Shown here piece by piece: positions 53,520 to 64,000 of a DNA stretch of 64,000 nt (positions are counted from its first letter, which is position 1; every line of letters starts with the position of its first letter). A program made the translations under genes and the position numbers. Origin of the DNA: Tillus elongatus (taxonomy: Eukaryota; Arthropoda; Insecta; Coleoptera; Cleridae); contig OZ023267.1 in assembly GCA_964006375.1 (NCBI GenBank), positions 34,793,766-34,857,765 of the forward strand, given 5' to 3'. The notes under the pieces are model-generated. The model was given only the letters and a program-made list of their open reading frames with translations, did not search any database and was not told the origin of the DNA.

Positions 53520-53633
53520 AGTAATAAGTACACTTGGAGAACACCCAAATCACCACAACACATATTTCAGAGACCTTACGATCGTTTCGTTGACAAAGTC
53601 AACATCTTCAGAGGAAGAAAAATTCACATAGTG
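53520..53633 (-). ncRNA. Retrozyme-like unit, copy g (13-bp TSD), hammerhead candidate
   Basis: A 114-bp unit flanked by perfect duplications AATTACGAGCATA (53507-53519 and 53634-53646). On the minus strand 53615-53572 reads CCT, CTGAAGA, T, GTTGAC-TTT-GTCAAC, GAAAC, GATCGT, A, AGG. All bases of the hammerhead core (CUGANGA, GAAA, UH) are present; stem I can start with CCT/AGG. The other arm of the hairpin is absent, so this is a single-ribozyme unit. One extra base lies between the CUGANGA box and stem II, as in other copies. Confidence 0.6.
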
Positions 53634-53811
53634 AATTACGAGCATATAAGTATATACGTGTATATTTTTGATTAAAAAAAAGCTTTCATTACATTACATA
53701 AGCTCAGGTATGTAAATTTTAATGTTGTAAGTCCCAAACACCCCGCGAACTTGCCTATTAGTAGTTATTATATGTGTAAATATGTGTATATGCTTATATA
53801 AAAAAATCTCG

Positions 53812-55220
<1,409 letters not shown>

Positions 55221-55770
55221 GAGTCTGTGGCTAGTGGAACTTGCCTTTCGAAGCCATTCACTTATACACACACATGAACAACTCTATTTCTCAAAAGTAA
55301 GTCGATTGTTTTATGAAGTTTTGCTGCCAAAACGCACTCACTACGACATGACTTTTGTGTTTGTTGTACATAGATAGGTACAACCAAAGCAACTTTTATG
55401 TTCACTTTTTGATTGGTATAAAACACATTTAAGATTTATCGTTTCCGACTATAAAGGTATTCTGCAAAAATGTTCCTTTTGTTTCATTCTTTGGTAAAGT
55501 GTTATTAATTTAATTGCTGTTTTATAACACACTATGAAAAAATTGTTGAATGAAAAATGTCGTTCGGCTTGTTAATTTACAAGCTCTGTTGGACAATAGA
55601 GCTTTATTTGTTAACAATAGTTTATCGAGTGATATCTGAGCTATAAAGTTTACTTGTAACAATTAAGTATAAATCTATTGCATACAGTGTGGAACTGCCA
55701 AATGGAATAAATTCAGTATCCCAATTATTGTGCACATACAGGCTGGTCCAACGGTGCGTTCAAGTTCAAC
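55221..55770. other. Non-coding interval
   Basis: No gene recognised; 'ccaaaacgcactcactacg' near 55328 is a faint Penelope-tail remnant. Confidence 0.4.
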
Positions 55771-57067
55771 ACGAGGGCTGGTCAATAAGTCCGTGATTTT
55801 TTTAATGAAACACGTTTTTTTTGACAAAAATCATTTAATTTCTCAACATAGTATCCTTTGAGCTCTATACACTTCGTCCAACGTTTCTCCAATTTTTTTA
55901 CCCCTTCCAAAAAATAAGATTTGTCGAGGTCCTCAAAATAGGTATTTGTTTGTGAGATGATTTCATCATTGAAGTCAAATCTTTTTCCGCCGAGCCATTT
56001 ATTTAAGTTCGGAAACAAGAAATAGTCACTCGGGGCTAAATCCGGAGAATAGGGTGGATGAGAGAGCAACTCGTAGCCCATTTTATGCAATATGGAGACT
56101 ACATATGTGTGCACCCTTGCATTGTCTTGGTGGAAAATAACTTTTTTCTTGCCCAAATGTGGTCGTTTTTTCTTCAGATCGTCATTGAATCGGTCCAATA
56201 AGTTGGTATGATATTCGCCATTGATCGTTCTTCCCTTTTGAAGGTAATCAATGTGGATTATACCGCGTGCATCCCAAAAAAACGGTCGCCATGACTTTAT
56301 TGGCTGACAAACCCACCTTGGCGTGCTTCGGCGCCGATTAGCATGGAGAAACCCACTGTTTTGACCGCTGCTTGGTCTCTGGTGTGTTGTGGTGAATCCA
56401 TGTTTCGTTCATGGTTACGAAACGGCGCAAAAACTCGTTCCTATTGCGGTCGAACAACGCCAAACAGTCCTTCGAAGTTGTTACACGATTGCGTTTGTGG
56501 TCGATTGTGAGAAAACGCGGCACCCATCTTGCGGATAGCTTTTTCATACCCAAGTGATCATGCAAAATCGAGACCACTGAGCCATGTGATATGCCTATGG
56601 CTTCCACAACCTCCTCACTTTCAATATCCAACAAAATTTTCAATTGTTTCGGGTGTAGCGACCTAAACTGGGCGTCCAGAATGTTCGGCGTCATTTGTGC
56701 TTGTACGGCTGCAACAAGATTCAGTAAACCATATTTTTACCATGGAAATTGATGGTGCAGGGTCCCGATAGTATTTATTTAGCTTAGCCTGGGTTTGAGT
56801 GATGTTATTTTCCGCAAAAAATAATGTTTGATGAGCACACGAAATTCACTTTTTTCCATTTTCGTTATAACTCAAGATATTGTCTGCTTTTAATGGCTAT
56901 CTAATACAAACTAGATGACGCAGCTTGTTCAAAATTTGACAGGAGTCAACTGATAGGTGCCTGTTGACAGGAGCAGTGTTGCCCTGCCTGTTGACAGGAG
57001 CAGTGTTGCCCTTCCTGTGAATAGGCGGGAAATTTAAAAAGTCACTAACTTATTGATCCGCCCTCGT
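55771..57067 (-). mobile_element. mariner element, near full length
   Basis: Ends CGAGGGCTGGTCAATAAGT (left) and, inward from the right, CGAGGGCGGATCAATAAGT are inverted repeats; TA follows at 57067-57068. The length of about 1.3 kb is standard for mariner. A 24-bp direct duplication ('tgttgacaggagcagtgttg') occurs near 56963-57008. The transposase is on the minus strand. Confidence 0.88.
55782..56859 (-). pseudogene. mariner transposase, inactivated
   Basis: From an ATG at 56859: MEKSEFRVLIKHYF, frame change, then KYYRDPAPSISMVKIWFTES; ESEEVVEAIGISHGSVVSIL and RWVPRFLTIDHKRNR (the second HTH and WVPH-L motif, here WVPRFL). Catalytic sites: FVTMNETWIHHNTPETK, where the first Asp (MDETW) is Asn; VIFHQDNARVHT; PPYSPDLAPSDYFLFPNL. 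Frame breaks near 56800 and 56330-56200. With the first catalytic Asp mutated it could not cut even if repaired. C-terminal KCIELKGYYVEK is the family ending. Confidence 0.88.
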
Positions 57068-57780
57068 ATATTTATTATTCTTATATTCAATAATATTATT
57101 CAATAATAAAAAAAATGTTGGAACTGAAATTATTTTTGCATTACATGGTGTTGCACAAGTTAGATACAACCCAAACATCACTTTTTTAAAATGGTATACC
57201 CTGTATATTGTTTTATTTTCAATTCCTCTTGTTTTTCCAATTGATCAAGTGTGTAGTTGTTGGGGTCTACACAGAGTCGTTCAAAAGTCACGGCCACTTT
57301 TCTAAAACACCAGAGGCACATTTGACTGTATCTTCATTAATATGTCAGCATCCAACACTCTATCATGCCAAAAATCTGAAAAAGTATCCTTCTTTCAACT
57401 TCAATCAATACAGAAAGAATTCCTTGAAAACAGTATACAGGGTGAGTAAAATTACTGGAGTCAAGTTTTCTCAAGAGATTCAAATGGAACACCCTGTTTA
57501 TTATAATCAATGTCTATACATCAACAAATGTTCTTTTAGTTTCATCAAGTATTCCTTATACCTAAAACCAGTGTTTACTCAGATCTTGTGTGTTTTTTAA
57601 GAAAAAAGGTACATTTATACAAAGGAAAAAATTAGTGTATTATTTTTGAAAAAAAGTTTGTTGTTTAGACTCCTCTCGGTTTGATTAGTAATCGTCGGTT
57701 GGGGCATGTGAGGAATGATATTAATTTTCTCAGTCACTACTTCTCAAAACCTAGTACTTATTCCGACGTCGTTTTATTAT
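57068..57780. other. Non-coding interval
   Basis: A 130-codon frame at 57208-57600 has no family motif and contains 'acagggtgagtaa'/'acaccctgt' boxes typical of transposon ends. I do not call a gene. Confidence 0.35.
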
Positions 57781-57784
57781 ATTA

Positions 57785-59203
57785 TATTATCCTGCCGTGA
57801 AGTGTCGCTTGTCACAATACCAGCATGGGTTTATGGAGGGGTGCTCAACACTGACGAATTTATCCCCGTTCACTCAGTATGTAAGTGAAGCTTTGGATGG
57901 ACAGGGTCAGGTGGATGTCATTTATACAGACTTTTCCAAAGCGTTCGATCGTGTTGACCACTCAACACTTCTGCACAAGCTGCATTTGGCGGGGCTTGAT
58001 GGACGGCTGATAGCATTCTTTAGATCCTACTTGACTAACCGTGTGAAATTAGTTTTTTATAATGGATTTAAGTCTGAACCCTTCACTGCTAGCTACGGCG
58101 TTCCACAGGGTTCCAATCTTTGCCAACTCCTCGTTTTGTTATTTATCAACGACATAAGCTCTGTGATTTCTGGTAATCATCTATTATTTGCTGATGATCT
58201 CAAGTTATATCCAGTGTTAACGATATTGGTGACTGTTCAAGACTCCAGGTGGACCTTGATAACTTGCAGCTGTGGTGTGTTGAGAACAGACTTGAACTAA
58301 ATGTCTTGAAGTGCAAAGTGATGACATACACTAGAAAAACTAGCCGTATAGCTTTTCCCTACAAAGTGGGTGGTATACCATTGGCTAGGACTGAAACGCA
58401 CAGGGATCTTGGCATTGTATATGATGAACATTTAAGTTTCACTGGACATATTCAAACAATTACAGCATCCTGTTTGAAGTTGATGGGTTTCATTGTGAGG
58501 AATAGCAGATCATTTTCCAATTTGGGTAGCTTGAAAATTCTTTATTTTGCCTACATTCGATCGAGGCTTGAATATTGATCCCTTTTATAGTATTCATATT
58601 GGCGCTCTAGAAGATGTTCAGCGTCAGTTTTTAAAACACCTTGTGTATAGGGCATCTGGTACCTACCCACAGAGGGGATGTGATCATGGCGAATTGCTGA
58701 TGCAAGCTGGCATAACCAGTTTGTATTCGCGTATAAAAGTTGCATCTGTGATGTTCCTGCATAACTTGTTTCATGGTAAAGTTGATTGTCCAGACTTATT
58801 GATGCAATTAAATTTCTCAGTTCCACGGGCTGCATCTAGGGTGGTGAGAGTGTTTAAGCCTCCAATACCAAGGACTAACTTGTATATGAAATCACCTGTT
58901 TATACAATGAGCTCTGACTTTAATAACATTGTAAACTTGTGCGACTTCTATTCAGATAAGGCTGCGGTTATTCGTAGGGTGGCTATATCTTACTTTGTCG
59001 GTTATTAGAACCATTATATGTACTGTTTTGTGGAATTTGTGCCTTGTGATGTTTTGCACAGTATTTTAGTTTTGTAGTTTAGTTTAATATATTTTTTCTT
59101 ATAAGTATTTTTTGTTCATATTGTTACATCTTGTTCTTTTATGGTGCCCTATTAATGGGATTATCCTGTTGGGCATGTATTCAATAAATAAATAAATAAA
59201 TAA
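57785..59203 (+). pseudogene. Jockey/BS-like LINE (LINE D), 5'-truncated, with (AATA)n tail
   Basis: RT from motif 2a on: SQYQHGFMEGCSTLTNL, VDVIYTDFSKAFDRVDHSTL (Asp present), SYGVPQGSNLCQLLVLLFI, HLLFADDLKLYPV (catalytic ADD). After a frame change: LQLWCVENRLELNVLKCKVM, RDLGIVYDEHLSFTGHI; then another: ALEDVQRQFLKHLVYRASGT and PIPRTNLYMKSPVYTMSSDF to a stop at 59006. The 3'UTR contains 'gtgccctattaatgggatta' and the tail is AATAAATAAATAAATAAATAA (59183-59203). Only two or three frameshifts, so a fairly recent copy. Confidence 0.88.
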
Positions 59204-59429
59204 TTTCAGAAAACTTGCAAACGTCGGCTTGTTTCCACTGTGACATATTCCTTAAAGAATATATTGCCACCAATATACCAAAGCACGGAGGAAAAATATT
59301 CCTCAAATAAAAATAATAACTAGAAAAGAAAATTTTAATGGAAAAATTTAACAAGTATAAATTAAAGACTATTCGACTATTCGACTGTTCTATTGATTTA
59401 TAAAGTCCTACTATCACTTCCTAAGGGAA

Positions 59430-60000
59430 AAACAGGGTGTTGAAATTTTGAAAAAAGTTACAAAAAACTGTTTTTTTAAATTTCAACACTCTGTATTTTC
59501 TTTAGAAACTAGTAGCTGGACTTTAACAATCAATAGAACAGATCATTTGACAAAAAAATGATATAAACATAACTTCTAATTAGCTTCCTACGGGATATAC
59601 GGGGTGTTCAAGTTAAAAAAAACATAACTGCTTAAAAAAACTACTAATATTTCGATAACCGCTCAAGATAGCATAAAATACAGGGAACCAGAAATATTCA
59701 TAAGAGATTGTTATTTGAGAAAGGGGTATTATAAAAGGTCAGTGGTGTACGTGAAAGAAGTTATATTATTTCAGATAGTCTCCGGAACCCGGAAAAGTAA
59801 CACCCAGTATATCATTTAGGACAAGAATACCACCGAATAATAACCTAAATTTACATAGAACGTGTACGGAACTACATGTAAATATCTCATTCTGTTCCAA
59901 AGATATTGTAAGAGATTGTTCAAAAATATTAAATTTTAACACCCTGTATCTCCGTTAGAAAGCAAATTAGAGGTTATGTTTATATGAACTTTCTGTCTTA
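59430..60000. repeat. Imperfect inverted repeats with ACACCCTGTAT-type boxes
   Basis: 'acagggtgttgaaatttt' against 'aaatttcaacactctgt' (59432-59492), and 'tctaattagcttcctacggg' (59575) against 'ccgttagaaagcaaattaga' (59952). It looks like two old MITEs or one nested foldback. Confidence 0.5.
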
Positions 60001-60059
60001 GAATGATTTGTTCTATTGACTGTTAACGTCATGCTACTATACACTGTGACACCCTGTAT

Positions 60060-60370
60060 ATATACTTATATGTATCCACACGATAACTCAAAAAGTTATT
60101 AATCGATTTTGATGAAACTCGGCAAGAATCTTTCTTCTCTTAATGACTTGGACGAGTTCGTTAGCCAGCCATATCAGGCCAGTTTTTCTCAAGAAAAATC
60201 CGAAAAAAGTTTGTTTCTCAAAAAATCACACAGTTATTTTGATGAAATAGGTCGGTCTGTTGCCCTCGTAAATACCTCACTACATACCAAAACTCAGCTT
60301 TCTAGGTTTATAGAAAATTGAGATGCAAATTTGAAGAATTTATTAAAAATTTGCTACCATACCATACCAG
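60060..60370 (+). repeat. Divergent composite-repeat copy
   Basis: 'cacgataactcaaaaagtta', 'gacttggacgagttcgttag' and the end 'aaaaatttgctaccatacca' follow the composite order with strong divergence; (AT)n is reduced to 'tatatatacttatat'. 60371-61184 holds nothing recognisable. Confidence 0.55.
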
Positions 60371-61184
60371 AAATATAATTTTGAAATTTCTGTTGCCGAT
60401 GCCCAACTGCCACAGCGGAAGTAAAAGGGCAAGATTTTTGCTAGTGACGCTCTCAGTGTCGAGTAGTTTATTTTGCTAGGAGGGCAGTATGAAACTTATC
60501 GAAATAAACTTATTTTTTCGGAATAACTGATTAATTTGGACTGACCACTCAAATTATACGAGTATCAGCTATAGACTCTGAAAGGAAACACTTGCCGATT
60601 TTTGCCGAGCTTCGTTAAAATTAGTCAGTCATTTTTTTAGGTTATAACACTTATTCACTACAAAAATAACCAATACCCGAGGCCTATACATGATATTTAT
60701 ATTTCTCGGTGAGGGTTTTTCAAGCGATGGAAAATTTGGTCGCATGTTTATAAGACTGGCTCATTTTAACTTTGCAACTTTCAGTTAAACTCTGTAAGCC
60801 TACACTTTATATTAATGCCTTTAAGCCTTTTCCCTATAAAATCGTTTCAAATTCATGCTGGCGCTAAAGGAAATATTGACACCGTGTAAACATTGAGCTT
60901 ACAAGATTCTGGCAAATTGAAATGCATAACTGTTAAGAAATTATTCTTTTGTTGACTCTTTTTCCGAAGACTCTAGGACTTTCATGAATAATAAAGACTA
61001 AATATGATTACTCTATTATTCATTTAAGTTCACATCACGTCCCAACTAATTAGGATGTTTTATTATATACCGTTATTTCTTCCTAATGTTCTTATAGTAC
61101 ACTAGGTATTCCCACGTTTTCTCTTTTTTTGCATTATTTTTTAACACATGGTAAATGTAGCGGTCATATTTTTTATATTAAGAA

Positions 61185-61700
61185 GAACATTACTTTTTAT
61201 AGAACAATAACTTTGGAGCAGTAAGTGGGCTATAGTAGTGAATTTTAATAGAAATTATCTACGCATTTTATTTTGCGGAAATAAGATATACAGTCTGTCC
61301 AATATAAGGATGTCTATCATTAGGATCTCGGAAACTGTAATAGATAGAGTTTTGGTTTAACGGAGAAAAAGCTGAAGAACTAAATAGCTATTAATGAAAA
61401 ATTTAAAATAAAAATTCTTTGTGGTTTTCCCTTTGGTCATCTTTTTTTATATTCAAATGAACATTACTTTTAAAAGAACAAAAATTTTAGACGCAGTGAG
61501 TTGGCTATGGTAGCGAATTTTATTGGGAACTATCTACGTGTTTTCTTAGGGAAAATTATATACAGTCTGTCCAAGATAAGGATCTATCATTAGTATTTCG
61601 GAAAACATAATAGATACACTTTTGGTTTAACGGGTAAAAAGTTGAGGAACTAAATGGCTACGAATATAACATTTTAAAATTTAATTTTATTTTTGGTTTT
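61185..61700 (+). repeat. Tandem duplication of a 270-bp unit with Penelope-tail remnant
   Basis: Units 61185-61458 and 61459-61700 share 'gaacattactttt', 'agtagtgaatttta'/'ggtagcgaatttta', 'atacagtctgtccaa.ataag' and 'ttttggtttaacgg'. The 'agtaagtgggctatagtagt' and 'agtgagttggctatggtagc' segments are diverged versions of the block's inverted-repeat end. Confidence 0.7.
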
Positions 61701-61936
61701 CGAGCAATTAAACAAAAATAAATTTTTCAATTATGAGAATATGATCAGCTGCAGATTTATTTCAATGTTTATTTCGTACGAGATAGCTGGTAAATCAAAA
61801 CTATTGTCTTAAAGACACTATTTTATTTTTGAGGTGTTATGGTTTAAACATAAATGCACATTGATTCAACGGTATTACGGATTGGACGTTATTTGTTCAA
61901 GATTATTTTTATATTTATCATATAAATTGACGAATC

Positions 61937-61939
<3 letters not shown>
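61701..61939 (+). repeat. Dispersed repeat shared with 5190-5430
   Basis: See 5190-5430. It leads into an (AT)n tract and the THAP-like exon. Confidence 0.6.

Positions 61940-62010
<71 letters not shown>
61940..62010. repeat. (AT)n tract
   Basis: About 70 bp of AT following 'cgaatcgtgt'. Confidence 0.9.
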
Positions 62011-62013
<3 letters not shown>

Positions 62014-62072
62014 TGTATGTATATACTTGAAACAAGAACTTAATAGATAAGTTAACCTAAATATCTGTTTAG

Positions 62073-62200
62073 ATGCCTGGTGGAGTTGTTTGTAGTGTAT
62101 TAATGTGCAAAAATAAAGTATTAGGTAAATTTGCAGATAAGCTTACGGAGGGCTTTCCGAAAAAAAATCTGAAACATAGATTAGACTGTGTTTTTATACA
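62073..62200 (+). pseudogene. THAP-like N-terminal exon
   Basis: ATG at 62073 opens MPGGVVCSVLMCKNKVLGKF then LTEGFPKKNLKHRLDCVF. Met near the N-terminus, C-x4-C, a basic stretch and F-P before a basic helix are the first half of a THAP finger. An acceptor-like 'ctgtttag' precedes the ATG. The frame is lost at about 62200 where the LINE begins, so the second half (W, C-x2-H) is not seen. It could be the missing first exon type for the THAP pieces near 3.5 and 8.3 kb; the similarity cannot be tested because they cover different halves. Confidence 0.4.
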
Positions 62201-62204
62201 CTTT

Positions 62205-64000
62205 TCCATCACTTTAGAAACGACTCAAAGCGGAGAAATAGGCCTGTAGTTGCTAGGAAGAGCTTTGGATCCTTTCTTGGGGACGGGTTGTACTCTAGAA
62301 GTTTTCCAGTTACTAGGGAATATGCCTCTATTGTAAGATGTATGAAACAGACGAGTCAGGACAGGAGCAAGTTCTGGTGCGCATTTTTTGAGAAAGCATA
62401 TTTTGTACCGTTTTAGTTTTGAAAATAATATCCCTCATTTTATGCGCGACATTGGGGACTGTTGGTGGTTGAACTTTTGAAGGTGGGTTGAGAGTAGAAT
62501 TGCTGGAGAACAAGGATGCAAAGAGTTCAGCCTTGCCCAGAGCGGTAGAAACGATTTTATCCCCTGAAACAAGAGGTGGGAACGTGCTCTTGCAGAAATT
62601 ATTCCCAACAGATTTAACAAGAGTCCAGAAGGGTTTGCTGCCGTTGGAGCTTGAGAGGACTTTGTTTTTGATGTGGTTATTAAGCGAGTTTTTTGAATCA
62701 GAAAGAATGCGGACATAGCGGTTTCTTGCGTCGTTAAATGCTTGACGGTTTTCTTGACTGGGATTGTGTAGAAGCATTTTGTGAGCTTTGACCTTTTCAA
62801 GTCTGGCCTTGTTACATGATTTAGAGAACCCGGGCTTTTGAGTGGCTGAAGAGGTTTTCTGTGTACGTGGAATAAATAATTCCATGCCAGCTTGGATAAT
62901 TTCGGTGACGTTTTGCGAGATATCAGAGGGTCAGGATGAGAGAAGCAGACATACGACCATGGAAATGAGGAAAAGTAATCCCGAATTTCTTCCCAGTTCG
63001 CGGAGTTGTAGTGCCAAACGTTACGTGGGTGTGTCACATCGGGTTGCATTGCGCAGGAAGTAGTGACTACGCCGTTGTCTGAGCGATCAAGGGGGACGGT
63101 GACTGATGTCTTATAGCATTCAGGTTTTGTAGTCAGAAGGAGATTCAAGGGATTTAAGCTGTGTGTTGGGATGCGAGAAAAGTAAGTAGGTTGCTGAACC
63201 ATATTGGCTAAATAATTGTTGACTGCAAAGGCCTCCGCTGCTCTCCCTTGTGGGTCGGTTTTTGAAGATCCTAGCCATTCCTTATTATGGACATTGAAGT
63301 CACCAAGAATAGTGACCTCGGAGGAAGGATATTCAGAAATCAGATGGTCGCTTTTTTCAGAAAGGTAGCTGAAGAGCTGGAAAAAGTTCTTGTCAGAAGG
63401 TGACCGGTGAATGCAACAAATGAATTTAGTTGCAGCCCTGAGAGAGAGAGAAAGAGAGAGTTTTATCCAAAGTATGTATTTTCTTCCATTTTCTAAATTG
63501 GGGAGTCTGGTGCAGGGTGGATTGCTACGGACGTATGCACACACACCTCCATGCAATCTGAAGGAAGTAAGAAGCTCATACCTCGGGAAATTAAGGTGAT
63601 TAGTGGTTGTTTTGGCACTGATTTGGGTTTCGGTGAGGAAGAGGAGTTGAGGCCTATTAGCCTGGAGGAAATGTTGGACGGAGTTCAGGTTGGAACTTAG
63701 GCCACATATATTCGAGAAGGATATCTTAAATCTTGATGCCGGCGCCCCTGTACACCCTTCTCCCGGAGATCCGAATGGAGGGGTATTTTATCTCCGGAAT
63801 CTTTTGTACAGGGAGGAGCCATCATCATTTTTGTTTATAAGAGAAACCGACTCATACAGTAGAACCGGAAACGTCCGTTGGGAATTCACCGGCCGCTTGA
63901 TGTAAGGGGTGGTATCTCCTCGGGCGTGAAAAATCCTTTACTATCACGTAAAGGAAAAGTCCACTACCACCTGCCCCCCATTAGTCGTCTCTTACGACAG
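62205..64000 (-). pseudogene. Jockey-like LINE (LINE C, copy 2) with APE endonuclease, runs off the window
   Basis: Minus strand, frame from 63556: MHGGVCAYVRSNPPCTRLPN, IHRSPSDKNFFQLFSYLSEK, SSEVTILGDFNVHNKEWLGS (the GDFN-H box of apurinic-type endonuclease), ending region VPLDRSDNGVVTTS (the SDH box reads SDN). A frame change near 62930 leads to MELFIPRTQKTSSATQKPGF and the linker shared with 35279-35800. The start of RT is visible to about 62205, then the copy is cut off beside the THAP-like exon. A GAGA microsatellite at 63439-63459 inserts residues LSLSLSL into the endonuclease. The same family as 35205-37445. Confidence 0.85.

Noticed and set aside
57208..57600. 130-codon open frame as a gene
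   Set aside because: No domain, no start context, and it contains transposon-end-like boxes; likely chance.

Overview
The window looks like a repeat-choked, AT-rich piece of an animal genome, most likely an insect. The only clearly intact host gene is the ubiquitin-RpL40 fusion (CDS 9711-10097), with a 5'UTR intron and a pyrimidine-rich start. Its C-terminus ends in the LRPKKKLK form usual for animals. The transposon mix (Tigger/pogo, mariner, Penelope-like, LOA/Jockey/CR1 and R2-like non-LTR elements, Ty3/gypsy LTR, tRNA-derived SINE) fits an arthropod. The order cannot be decided from sequence alone.

Layout. 0.3-2 kb: 3' end of a gypsy element with its LTR, abutting a Penelope-like GIY-YIG fragment and its terminal repeat. 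2.0-3.25 kb: a giant perfect palindrome carrying a SINE in each arm. 3.5-8.5 kb: two inverted, diverged copies of a THAP-domain gene segment and its 3' flank. 9.4-10.2 kb: RpL40. 10.5-14.6 kb: a broken Tigger element with a nested hAT-like element. 15-24 kb: remains of at least four non-LTR retrotransposons, a mariner fragment, and two oppositely oriented pieces of an mTERF-family (mTTF-like) gene. 24-35 kb: (AT)n foldback repeats, a LOA-like LINE inserted into one of them, and the 3' end of an R2-like LINE. 35-38 kb: Jockey-like LINE. 39-45 kb: SINEs and a long mariner-type element containing a foldback. 46-55 kb: several copies of a 1.4 kb composite repeat, two of them full length and facing each other. 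55.8-57 kb: a mariner. 57.8-59.2 kb: a LINE with an (AATA)n tail. 61-64 kb: tandem and dispersed repeats, a THAP-like first exon and a second Jockey-like LINE running off the window.

Three repeat systems explain much of the non-coding DNA. (1) A composite repeat of about 1.4 kb: a terminal hairpin and arm, an (AT)n tract, an 850-bp spacer, and a 300-bp block with 35-bp terminal inverted repeats. At its left-end copy it is contiguous with a Penelope GIY-YIG reading frame. (2) A family of 110-230 bp hairpin units, five of which have 11-13 bp target-site duplications (one with a single mismatch). They carry what looks like a type I hammerhead ribozyme core (CUGANGA, stem II, GAAAC, very short stem III, GUH), often on both strands and with compensatory changes in stem II. 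This retrozyme-like family is the most interesting signal here. (3) Eighteen long (AT)n tracts, about 1.85 kb in all; at least eleven sit inside system 1.

Nearly every transposon protein is frameshifted or has stop codons, so most of the window is decaying mobile DNA. No CRISPR arrays, rRNA genes or free-standing tRNA genes were seen. All assignments come from reading motifs; no database search or folding program was run.
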